Program-made: the position numbers and the translations under genes
Shown: piece by piece, positions 1 to 5,352 of the stretch
How the letters are laid out: the number at the start of each line of letters is the position of its first letter
Position numbering within the stretch: the first letter of the stretch is position 1
NCBI GenBank assembly: GCA_938041725.1
Contig: CALISX010000199.1
Location: 1-5,974 of the forward strand
Length of the DNA: 5,974 bases
Source: an uncultured Lachnoanaerobaculum sp.
GTDB lineage: Bacteria; Bacillota; Clostridia; Lachnospirales; Lachnospiraceae
Reading direction: 5' to 3'
Notes under the pieces: generated by a model
Told to the model about the DNA's origin: nothing
Seen by the model: the letters and a program-made list of their open reading frames with translations, nothing else
Database searches by the model: none

Positions 1-2
1 TA

Positions 3-1256
3 GAAAAAAACTGTCAAAAACTGGAGACTGGGGAAAGGGAGCTGGAGCAGGCCAGAGGCCGGGATACAGAGGCGCTTTCCCAGGCTAAGGAGATTTGGCT
101 GTCTCAAAAGCAGGAAAATGACGGGGCTTTGGAAAGAAGGGAGGGGATGCTTTCCTCTCTGGCCTCCCTTCCCTTTCCGGATTGGGAGAGGGCAAAAAAA
201 ACCAGGGATGGGGCAGAACTGGCTTCCCGCAGGATATTTGAAGCGATAGAGACCCTGGAGGAGGAGAAAAGAAGGGGAGAGGAAAGGGTGATTGCCCTTT
301 TGGCAGAAATGCAGGAGGTGCAAAAGAACCTGCAGCGCCAGGAGGAAGAAGAAAGGAGCCTTCGAGAGCAGTTTTTTGCATTGTTAAAGGAGAATGGCTT
401 TTCTTCTTTGGAGGAGCTCACCCCCCTTTGGGGTACAGAGCAGGATATTGAAGCCCTGGAAGAAAAGCTTCAGGAGTATGAGCAGCAGGTAAGCATCAAC
501 CGTTCCAATATAGAACAGCTGCAGAAGGACACCGCAGGAAGGGAAATGATGGATCTGGAGCAGCTCCAGGCAAAGCTCAAAGAGCAGGAAGAAAGGGTGG
601 AAATACTGCAGGAGGAAAACAGCCGCCTTTCCTTCCAGATGCAGTCTAACCGGGACAAGATGCAGTGTATGAAGGAAAGGGAGCAGACCTTTTTAAAATC
701 CCAGAGGGAGGCGGCCTGCTGTGAAAGGCTGTATAAGCTGGTGCGGGGAACCACCGGGAATGGAAAAATCACTCTGGAGCAGTATGTCCAGGCGGCAGGA
801 TTTGACAGTATCATCCGGGCCGCCAACAAAAGGCTCTATCCCATGAGCGATGGACAGTTTGAGCTGTACCGGCGGGAGGATGTGGGGCTGCGCAGCAATA
901 CTTTTTTGGATCTGGATGTCCTGGACAATTATACAGGACAGCGAAGGCCTGTGGGAAGTCTCTCTGGAGGGGAGAGCTTTAAGGCCTCCCTGAGTCTGGC
1001 TTTGGGACTTTCTGATACCGTATCCTCTCATTTAGGGGGGATTCAAATGGACGCCTTGTTTATTGATGAAGGTTTCGGCACCTTGGATAAAAAATCCATG
1101 GAAAATGCCCTGGATATTTTACTGCATCTTTCCGGCACCAATAAGCTGGTGGGGATTATCAGCCACAGGGAGGAGCTAAAGGAAAATATCCCCCAGAAAA
1201 TTCTGGTGAAAAAAACCAAGGAGGGCAGCAGTATTTGTATTGATACAGGCTTTTAA
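3..1256 (+). CDS. sbcC: SbcC, DNA repair exonuclease ATPase subunit, C-terminal part (5' end outside window)
   Basis: The frame is open from position 3, so the gene enters from the left; 417 residues are present and the family is usually around 1000. The first ~230 residues are rich in Glu, Gln, Lys and Leu and read as the returning arm of a long coiled coil. After this comes the C-terminal half of an ABC-type nucleotide-binding domain: the signature SLSGGE (957-974), Walker B and D-loop ALFIDEGFGTLD (1053-1088), and an H-loop ISHREEL shortly after. DEGFGTLD and the late ISHREEL are typical of SbcC/Rad50. In this family SbcC pairs with the SbcD nuclease to cut hairpins and DNA ends; sbcD would be expected upstream, outside the window. 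The Walker A motif and zinc hook must also lie upstream. A TTG at 129 could be mistaken for a start, but the frame continues unbroken before it. The stop is TAA at 1254. Confidence 0.93.
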   Translation, partial: EKNCQKLETGERELEQARGRDTEALSQAKEIWLSQKQENDGALERREGMLSSLASLPFPDWERAKKTRDGAELASRRIFEAIETLEEEKRRGEERVIALLAEMQEVQKNLQRQEEEERSLREQFFALLKENGFSSLEELTPLWGTEQDIEALEEKLQEYEQQVSINRSNIEQLQKDTAGREMMDLEQLQAKLKEQEERVEILQEENSRLSFQMQSNRDKMQCMKEREQTFLKSQREAACCERLYKLVRGTTGNGKITLEQYVQAAGFDSIIRAANKRLYPMSDGQFELYRREDVGLRSNTFLDLDVLDNYTGQRRPVGSLSGGESFKASLSLALGLSDTVSSHLGGIQMDALFIDEGFGTLDKKSMENALDILLHLSGTNKLVGIISHREELKENIPQKILVKKTKEGSSICIDTGF

Positions 1257-1259
1257 GGA

Positions 1260-1325
1260 GGGGCATGGAAGCCTTTCAATCCAAGGGCTGATGGCTTTAT
1301 GGATTGGAAGGCTTTCCTATGTCCC
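1260..1325. other. Long imperfect hairpin between convergent sbcC and cfa
   Basis: The arms at 1261-1282 and 1301-1325 are inverted copies with an 18-nt loop. The inner 12 bp (GCCTTTCAATCC against GGATTGGAAGGC) pair fully with one G-U wobble, and the outer parts (gggcatggaa / tttcctatgtccc) pair with single-base bulges. It begins 4 nt after the sbcC stop. The position between convergent genes suggests a transcription end or mRNA 3' stabilising structure, but neither strand has a following T-run, so it is not a textbook intrinsic terminator. Confidence 0.5.
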
Positions 1326-1416
1326 TTCGTATGGAAAAACGTAGGTGCTCAACCTGCCCCATTACCTCTTTTCGAATGTCAGGGACACACTCTTGCTTAA
1401 ATTCGACATGTATGTA

Positions 1417-2580
1417 CTAATACCAGCGCACCATGGGAAGGGTATTGTTGATGCCCTTGGTCATCAGAATCTGGTGGAGATCAATGATGCCGTTGTGGAA
1501 GGTGGCGGCACAGGAACAAAGGTACAGCTCCCACATTCTGGTAAACCGTTCCCCCTGCTGGGCTGCGATCTCCTTTCTGTGGGTCTGGAAATTATCCTTC
1601 CAGCAAAGCAGAGTTTTGTTGTAATGGAGTCTTAGATTTTCCACATCCAGAATATGGAAATTTTCCTCTCCGCAGATATGGGTGATTTCCCGCAGACTGG
1701 GAATGACGCCTCCGGGGAAAATATATTTTTTAATCCAGGGATCCCCGGGGTGCTCCTTTAAACTGCTGATAAAATGCAGCAAAAAGATCCCGCCTTTCCT
1801 AAGCGCCTTGGAAACGCTTTTCAGAAACAGGGTATAATTGTCCCGGCCTACATGCTCCAGCATGCCTACGCTTACTACCCGGTGAAACTTTCTTTTGATT
1901 CGGGACAAATCCCTGTAGTCCATCAGTTCCACCTGGAGGCAGTCAGACAGTCCCTCTTCTTTGATCTTTTCCCGGGCCGTTTCATACTGCTGCTGACTTA
2001 GGGTAATGCCCAGGCCATGGACCTTGTATTTCCTGGCAGCCTGGATCAGTAAAAAACCCCATCCGCAGCCAATGTCCAAAAGGGTCATGCCCTCCTTTAG
2101 GTGGAGTTTTTGCAGGATATAATCTACTTTTTGCACCTGGGCCTGGTATAAGGAATCTTCTGGATGCAGAAAATATCCGCAGGAATAACTCATGGTATCA
2201 TCCAGCCACAACTTATAGAAGTCGTTTCCAATATCGTAATGGGATTGAACCTCCTTTTTTTGATTGGCTTTTGTAGAGGAGGTGAACATCAGTTTTTTCA
2301 GAAGATGGGTATCCGTAGAAAACTTTCCGAGCTGTCCTAAAAAATGATCCAGAGCATAGTATAGATCCCCTTCAATTTCCAGACTGCCCTCCATATAGGC
2401 CTCTCCCAGTGCCAAAGAGGTGCTGGCAACCAGATTCTTCAGGGGAATGTCCTTATGCAAGGTTATGGAGAACTTCGGCTCTCCTTCTCCAATGGAATAG
2501 CTTCCCCGGGGAGTTTTTACCAGAAAGGGGCAGGCGTCGAATTTCTTAAAAAATGGCCGTAAAACAGTTTCTTCCCACAT
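1417..2580 (-). CDS. cfa: Cyclopropane-fatty-acyl-phospholipid synthase
   Basis: The protein has 387 residues, a normal length for the family. Known family role: SAM-dependent methylene transfer to the double bond of unsaturated acyl chains in membrane phospholipids, altering membrane properties under stress. Visible motifs: HYDIGNDFYKLWLDDTMSYS (114-133), the SAM-binding motif LLDIGCGWG (167-175), and VSVGMLEHVG (236-245). By alignment from memory with E. coli Cfa, the bicarbonate-binding residues are kept as Cys134, Glu242, His269 and Tyr320. The start at ATG 2580 is chosen because AAGGAGG (2589-2595) lies 8 nt upstream; the frame stays open 18 codons further, but that stretch has no such site. 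A repeat palindrome lies directly before this site. A terminator separates the gene from the upstream tRNA, so it should have its own promoter, which I could not pick out. The frame after the TAG stop stays open for 39 codons. Confidence 0.95.
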   Translation of the reverse strand: MWEETVLRPFFKKFDACPFLVKTPRGSYSIGEGEPKFSITLHKDIPLKNLVASTSLALGEAYMEGSLEIEGDLYYALDHFLGQLGKFSTDTHLLKKLMFTSSTKANQKKEVQSHYDIGNDFYKLWLDDTMSYSCGYFLHPEDSLYQAQVQKVDYILQKLHLKEGMTLLDIGCGWGFLLIQAARKYKVHGLGITLSQQQYETAREKIKEEGLSDCLQVELMDYRDLSRIKRKFHRVVSVGMLEHVGRDNYTLFLKSVSKALRKGGIFLLHFISSLKEHPGDPWIKKYIFPGGVIPSLREITHICGEENFHILDVENLRLHYNKTLLCWKDNFQTHRKEIAAQQGERFTRMWELYLCSCAATFHNGIIDLHQILMTKGINNTLPMVRWY

Positions 2581-2588
2581 AGCTGCAA

Positions 2589-2595
2589 CCTCCTT
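2589..2595 (-). promoter_or_regulatory. Strong ribosome-binding site of cfa
   Basis: AAGGAGG on the minus strand, 8 nt before ATG at 2580. It decides the start of cfa against the longer open frame. The repeat palindrome (2603-2705) ends only 7 nt upstream of it. Confidence 0.85.
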
Positions 2596-2602
2596 GCAAA
2601 AA

Positions 2603-2705
2603 AAATTCCCATGCCGGGGATCCGGCACCACCACGGAAGCTGCCTTGCAGCGGAGTGCTGCGCAGACTTATGTATGGTGGTGCTGATCCGTCGGCATGGA
2701 AGTTT
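2603..2705. repeat. Intergenic palindromic repeat, copy A (core module with both long arms)
   Basis: The arms at 2603-2633 and 2675-2705 are inverted: about 24 of 31 positions match without gaps, including the perfect 9-bp pair GCACCACCA / TGGTGGTGC and a shared CATGCCG. The 41-nt interior has its own perfect hairpin, GCTGC-ctt-GCAGC (2639-2651). Positions 2632-2707 align with copy B at 4159-4236 in about 68 of 78 columns. If transcribed with cfa, the whole element would fold in the leader just before the ribosome-binding site. It contains no credible open reading frame. The family name is unknown to me; a REP/MITE-like element or an RNA element are both possible. Confidence 0.8.
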
Positions 2706-2756
2706 ACGAAAGAAAAATAAGTCTGTGTATTTCCTTGCACATTGCTGTGTACAGCC

Positions 2757-2783
2757 AAAAAGGCCTTCAAAAAATCGAAGGCC
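2757..2783 (-). terminator. Intrinsic terminator of the tRNA-Pro gene
   Basis: On the minus strand, GGCCTTC (2783-2777) pairs perfectly with GAAGGCC (2768-2762); two more pairs (G-U, A-U) close a TTTT loop, and TTTTT follows (2761-2757). It starts 5 nt after the tRNA 3' end. The plus strand has no T-run after the hairpin, so it should act only on minus-strand transcripts and separates the tRNA from cfa. Confidence 0.9.
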
Positions 2784-2788
2784 CTGCA

Positions 2789-2862
2789 TCGGAATGACAA
2801 GACTTGAACTTGCGACCTCTTGACCCCCAGTCAAGCGCGCTACCAACCTGCGCCACATCCCG
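2789..2862 (-). tRNA. tRNA-Pro, anticodon GGG
   Basis: A full cloverleaf can be drawn in 74 nt: acceptor CGGGATG/CATTCCG with one G-U pair, D stem GCGC/GCGC, anticodon stem CTTGA/TCAAG with loop CTGGGGG (anticodon GGG at 2828-2826), a 5-nt variable loop, and T stem GCAAG/CTTGT with the T loop TTCAAGT. The discriminator base is A, and the next bases are TGC, so the CCA end is not encoded and must be added by a nucleotidyltransferase. It decodes CCC and CCU proline codons. It is a single-gene unit with its own promoter upstream and a terminator immediately downstream. Confidence 0.96.
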
Positions 2863-2898
2863 AAAACTTATAGAAAAACATTCCCAAAGGACTTTTAC

Positions 2899-2927
2899 AT
2901 TATACCGGATAGGAAAAGAAAATGCAA
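2899..2927 (-). promoter_or_regulatory. Sigma-A promoter of tRNA-Pro
   Basis: On the minus strand: -35 TTGCAT (2927-2922), a spacer of exactly 17 nt, then a perfect -10 TATAAT (2904-2899). Transcription would start near 2892, giving a leader of about 30 nt before the tRNA 5' end at 2862. Confidence 0.85.
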
Positions 2928-3101
2928 GCTGTTTTTTGGGGGGCAGCACCGCCCCCTTCCTCCGGCAGGACACCACCACTGTCAATGCGTCCATAGGGCA
3001 TCTGCATTGACACAGCAAAGAATACCCCGAATCCAGCTCACCTGGCTTTTTCGCCACGCCTGTACGATATATGCTCCCTGCTGATCGGAAACTCCTCATC
3101 T
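2928..3101. other. Gene-free stretch with two perfect inverted repeats
   Basis: No coding frame with a ribosome-binding site or recognisable protein was found. Two perfect hairpins are visible: GGGGGC-agcacc-GCCCCC (2939-2956) and TGTCAATGC / GCATTGACA (2980-2988 and 3004-3012, 15-nt loop). Neither is followed by a T-run on either strand. CACCACCAC at 2971-2979 resembles the left arm of repeat copy A, so this stretch may be a diverged or expanded outer part of copy C. CTGCTG near 3079 can pair with CAGCAG near 3103. Confidence 0.5.
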
Positions 3102-3198
3102 GCAGCAGCACAACAGGGGCTTGGAAAGCCCCGCTTGCAGCGAAGTGAGGCATGGACTATATTTATGGTGGTGCTGTTTGCCTGACATGGAGTTTTAC
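3102..3198 (+). repeat. Intergenic repeat, copy C (core module)
   Basis: It shares with copy B, in the same order, CAGCAGCAC (3103-3111), TTGCAGCGAAGTG (TCGCAGCGAAGTG in B), GGACT(T)ATAT and TATGGTGGTGC, then CATGGAG-TTTAC. It differs by an insert that makes its own perfect hairpin, GGGGCTT-gga-AAGCCCC (3116-3132), and by losing the GCCGA/TCGGC stem seen in B. It is continuous with the tail module at 3201-3293, so 3102-3293 may be one composite element in the leader of the GNAT gene. Confidence 0.7.
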
Positions 3199-3200
3199 AG

Positions 3201-3293
3201 CCTTCTTGCTATGATTCCATGGAAAAGCGAGAAGAAGGTGCCGATGTCCCTGTGGAAGGGAAAAAGAAGTATGGGGGCCGTAGGCCCCCATAC
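3201..3293 (+). repeat. Intergenic repeat, tail module copy D1, ending in an 11-bp hairpin
   Basis: Positions 3237-3284 match 3882-3929 in 43 of 48 bases. Three hairpins follow one another: CCTTCTT / AAGAAGG (3201-3207 and 3232-3238) enclosing TTCCATGGAA; TCCCT-gtgga-AGGGA (3247-3261); and a perfect 11-bp stem GTATGGGGGCC-gta-GGCCCCCATAC (3269-3293). The last ends 4 nt before the GGAGGG ribosome-binding site of the GNAT gene. It has no T-run, so it is not a classical terminator. It may influence translation or mRNA stability, or simply be the end of a mobile element. Confidence 0.7.
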
Positions 3294-3307
3294 ATTTGGA
3301 GGGAAAC

Positions 3308-3817
3308 ATGTATATCAGAGAGATACAAATAGAAGATGCGGAAAACTTTCATCATATGCTGTGCCGGCTGGATGAGGAAACAGAATTTATGATGTATGAA
3401 CCGGGGGAACGCAAGAGAGGGGAAATGGCCCGGCTGCAGTTTAAGGAGCGTGTGGCAGGAGCCCTTGCAGGAGGAGATTTTCTCCTTGCAGCGGTAAATG
3501 ACATGGGAGAAATCGTGGGATTTCTATGGGCGGAAAGGGGAAAGCCCAGACGTGTGGAGCATACGGCTTACATTGTGACAGGCATTCGAAAGGCTTATCA
3601 AAGGCAGGGCATCGGAGATCAATTTTTTTGTAGACTGGAGGAATGGGCCAGGGAGAGAGGCCTTGTCCGGCTGGAGTTGACTGTGGAATGTGCCAATGGG
3701 GCAGCCAAGGAACTGTACCAAAAGCATGGATTTGCAGTGGAGGGGGTGCGGCTCCAATCCATGAAGGTAGGAGGGCGGTTTTTGGATGAATATTATATGG
3801 GAAAAATTCTTTGGTGA
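3308..3817 (+). CDS. GNAT-family N-acetyltransferase
   Basis: The protein has 169 residues, a typical single-domain GNAT length. It should use acetyl-CoA to acetylate an amino group; the acceptor (small molecule, antibiotic, or protein N-terminus as in Rim enzymes) cannot be told from sequence. The acetyl-CoA pyrophosphate loop is visible as QRQGIG (98-103) in AYIVTGIRKAYQRQGIG, followed by the helix of motif A; motif B includes LTVECANGAAKELYQKHGF (124-142), and the tail RFLDEYYMGKIL is usual for this group. The start at ATG 3308 is chosen for GGAGGG (3298-3303) just upstream; the frame extends to a TTG at 3296, but that would place the site inside the gene. It stands alone between repeat modules: the leader hairpin ends at 3293, and a hairpin of the next module overlaps the TGA stop (3815-3817). 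I found no strong promoter apart from a weak one inside copy C. Confidence 0.9.
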   Translation: MYIREIQIEDAENFHHMLCRLDEETEFMMYEPGERKRGEMARLQFKERVAGALAGGDFLLAAVNDMGEIVGFLWAERGKPRRVEHTAYIVTGIRKAYQRQGIGDQFFCRLEEWARERGLVRLELTVECANGAAKELYQKHGFAVEGVRLQSMKVGGRFLDEYYMGKILW

Positions 3818-3945
3818 AGGCTACCTGCAGCGGCAGAGAAGCCTTCGGCAACCGTCAAGGTGCCGGCGGGCGGCTCTTGGCGGTGCCGATGCCCCTGTGG
3901 AAGGGAAAAAAAAGAATGGAGGCTGTAGGAGGCCCCCCGGCGGGG
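3816..3945 (+). repeat. Intergenic repeat, tail module copy D2 with hairpin over the GNAT stop codon
   Basis: The first part is a hairpin, GAAGGCT (3816-3822) with AGCCTTC (3840-3846), enclosing CTGC-agcg-GCAG; it starts inside the GNAT stop codon. AGCCTTC is also found at 3199-3205, just before copy D1, at a similar distance (about 40 nt) from the shared block. The shared block 3882-3929 matches 3237-3284 in 43 of 48 bases, including hairpin CCCT-gtgga-AGGG and the A-run. The terminal 11-bp stem of D1 is decayed here into a C-rich run near 3933-3945. It may serve as the GNAT mRNA 3' end, but no T-run follows. Confidence 0.65.
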
Positions 3946-4016
3946 AAGAGTCCTTGTTATATTGCATAAAAATAAAAAACAGAATTAGCTGAAAGGCCGA
4001 AATGTTGTAGGGTATA

Positions 4017-4045
4017 TTGACTTTGCATGAGGATAAAATTATACT
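4017..4045 (+). promoter_or_regulatory. Sigma-A promoter of the lacI-type gene
   Basis: TTGACT (4017-4022), a 17-nt spacer, and TATACT (4040-4045): one mismatch to consensus in each hexamer. Transcription would start near 4052, giving a long leader of about 220 nt that carries the operator palindrome and repeat copy B. Confidence 0.85.
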
Positions 4046-4053
4046 TTCAGTAT

Positions 4054-4081
4054 CTGAAAACGTTACCGGTAACGTTTTCAG
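4054..4081. promoter_or_regulatory. LacI-family operator, perfect 28-bp palindrome
   Basis: CTGAAAACGTTACC is followed directly by its exact reverse complement. It lies right at the predicted transcription start of the LacI-family gene, a position suited to autorepression. The AACGTT half-sites and CG-containing centre are usual for LacI-family operators, and TGAAAACGTTACC also fits the core of a CcpA cre site. The natural reading is that the downstream regulator binds here, but a catabolite-control protein could compete for it. Confidence 0.85.
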
Positions 4082-4152
4082 GATTAGGAAAAACGGTGTT
4101 TCAGAAAAAGTGCCGGGAGGGCCGGTTTTCCATAGCAAGCAGGAATACCTGT

Positions 4153-4236
4153 CAGCAGCACGGGAGCTGCCTCGCAGCGAAGTGCTGCTGGGACTTATAT
4201 CTATGGTGGTGCCGATCCGTCGGCATGGAGGTTTAC
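4153..4236 (+). repeat. Intergenic repeat, copy B (core module) in the lacI-type leader
   Basis: It aligns with copy A in about 68 of 78 columns. Its folding is very regular: CAGCAGCAC (4153-4161) pairs perfectly with GTGCTGCTG (4182-4190) around an inner perfect hairpin GCTGC-ctc-GCAGC (4166-4178), and a second hairpin GCCGA-tccg-TCGGC (4211-4224) follows. The long left arm of copy A is missing. In copy A the second hairpin reads GCTGA/TCGGC, which still pairs through G-U. It would be transcribed as part of the leader of the regulator gene. Confidence 0.8.
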
Positions 4237-4239
4237 TTG

Positions 4240-4252
4240 CGAAAACGTTGGC
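4240..4252 (+). promoter_or_regulatory. Possible second operator half-site before the lacI-type start
   Basis: GAAAACGTT occurs here (4241-4249), the same 9-mer as in each arm of the 28-bp palindrome, 20-30 bp before the start codon. It lacks a full palindrome. It could be an auxiliary site for repression by looping or roadblock, or chance in a small A-rich patch. Confidence 0.4.
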
Positions 4253-4272
4253 GATAGAAAGCGGTGGCAGAC

Positions 4273-5331
4273 ATGACCATTCGAGATTTGGCAAAAAAAT
4301 GCAATGTATCCGTCAGTACCGTTTCCCGGGTGTTGAACAACCATCCGGATGTCAGCGCCGGAGTACGGGAGAAGGTTTTGGCGGCGGTAGACAAATATCA
4401 CTATATACCCAATGCCAGTGCCAGGGATCTGGTGCGAACCCAGCCGGACAGCATCGGCCTGATGGTGCGGGGACTGGGAAATATCTTTTTTTCCGAGCTG
4501 GTGGGGCCCATTGAGGCCGCAGTGGAACAACGGGGCTACAGCCTGGTGATGAATCATATCAGCAGCGATGCGGATGAGATTTTGGCCGGTGCCCAGCTGG
4601 TGCGCTCCAAGCGGCTGCAGGGAATCATTTTTCTGGGAGGACGTTTTGATTACACCAGAGAGCAGACAGCGGTTTTGGAGGTGCCCTTTGTATGCTGCAC
4701 CTATACCAATGACTTTGGAAAGCTTCCCCAGGCGTATTTTTCCTCTGTATCCATTGATGATGAGGGGGAGGCCTGCCGGGCGGTAAAAAAGCTTCTGGCC
4801 CTGGGGCATGAGCGGATTGGCATTTTACTAAGCGCCACGGGAGATGCCTCTGTCAGCGAGCTGCGGTTTCGAGGCTATGCCAGAGCCTTAAAGGAGGCAG
4901 GGCTGCCCTTGCTTCCCGGGCTGATTCGGGAAACAGGAAGGTTTTCCATGGAGGCGGCCTATGCACAAACCAAAGCTTTGATGGCCTCCGGGGAAAAATT
5001 TACAGCTCTGTTTGTGATCTCCGATGCCATGGCCCTGGCGGCCATGAAGGCCCTGAATGAAGGGGGGATCCGGGTGCCCCAGGACTGTGCTGTGGTCTCC
5101 ATTGATGGGATTGAGGTTTCCAAATATACCGCCCCCACCCTGTCCACCTTTGTTCAGCCAAAGGAGGAACTGGGAATCGTTTCTGTGAATCTGTTGCTGG
5201 ATCGGATTGCAGGGGAGAAAAACCGCCATGTGCTGTTGGAGGCAGCCTTTCGACAGGGAGGCAGCCTGGGGGAGGAGCGGGCAGCTTTGGCACAGCATGG
5301 ATGTGTGCAGGAAGGCATTCCTGTCTGTTAG
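4273..5331 (+). CDS. LacI-family transcriptional regulator
   Basis: The protein has 352 residues from ATG 4273. The N-terminal helix-turn-helix is clear (TIRDLAKKCNVSVSTVSRVL, residues 2-21), followed by the hinge helix YIPNASARDLV (44-54) and a periplasmic-binding-protein-like effector domain starting at IGLMVRG and ending near FRQGGSLG. Landmarks in that domain include VISDAMALAAMKALNEGGIRVPQD and SIDGIEVSKYTAPTLSTFVQP. The family usually represses sugar genes until a sugar or sugar phosphate binds. A promoter and palindromic operator upstream suggest autoregulation, and the substrate-binding lipoprotein gene downstream suggests control of an ABC sugar importer; the sugar is unknown. The start is uncertain: GTG 4264 adds three residues, but ATG 4273 is preceded by GGTGG 5 nt upstream and gives the usual MTIRDLA beginning. 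Neither site is strong, so translation may be modest. Confidence 0.93.
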   Translation: MTIRDLAKKCNVSVSTVSRVLNNHPDVSAGVREKVLAAVDKYHYIPNASARDLVRTQPDSIGLMVRGLGNIFFSELVGPIEAAVEQRGYSLVMNHISSDADEILAGAQLVRSKRLQGIIFLGGRFDYTREQTAVLEVPFVCCTYTNDFGKLPQAYFSSVSIDDEGEACRAVKKLLALGHERIGILLSATGDASVSELRFRGYARALKEAGLPLLPGLIRETGRFSMEAAYAQTKALMASGEKFTALFVISDAMALAAMKALNEGGIRVPQDCAVVSIDGIEVSKYTAPTLSTFVQPKEELGIVSVNLLLDRIAGEKNRHVLLEAAFRQGGSLGEERAALAQHGCVQEGIPVC

Positions 5332-5352
5332 GCTTCCATCGCAAAGGGGAGG

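Noticed and set aside
129..1256. sbcC-like gene starting at TTG 129
   Set aside because: The frame is open back to position 3 with coiled-coil composition, and there is no ribosome-binding site before 129; the gene is cut by the window edge.
2581..2634. Longer cfa start 18 codons upstream
   Set aside because: The added residues come from the A-run, the strong AAGGAGG site and part of the repeat arm; the ATG at 2580 has ideal spacing and gives the usual length.
2939..2956. GGGGGC/GCCCCC hairpin as a terminator
   Set aside because: The T-run on the plus strand lies before, not after, the stem, and on the minus strand the stem is followed by A residues.
2767..3153. 128-codon minus-strand open frame across the tRNA region, and other frames over the repeats
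   Set aside because: It runs through the tRNA-Pro gene, its promoter and repeat copy C, has no recognisable domain, and is explained by those features. The similar peptides such as HADGSAPP in several minus frames come from the repeat DNA, not from a protein family.
2603..4236. CRISPR array or insertion sequence
   Set aside because: The repeats are ~80-190 bp, diverged, irregularly spaced and gene-separated, with no unique spacers of constant size; no transposase gene or clear target-site duplication is visible in the window.
4052..4272. Riboswitch in the long leader of the lacI-type gene
   Set aside because: The leader is accounted for by the operator and repeat copy B, and no known aptamer core was recognised; the regulator itself gives the expected sugar sensing.
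4017..4514. 165-codon plus-strand open frame before and within the lacI-type gene
   Set aside because: It starts in the -35 hexamer, crosses the operator and repeat B, and then overlaps the well-supported helix-turn-helix coding region in another frame.
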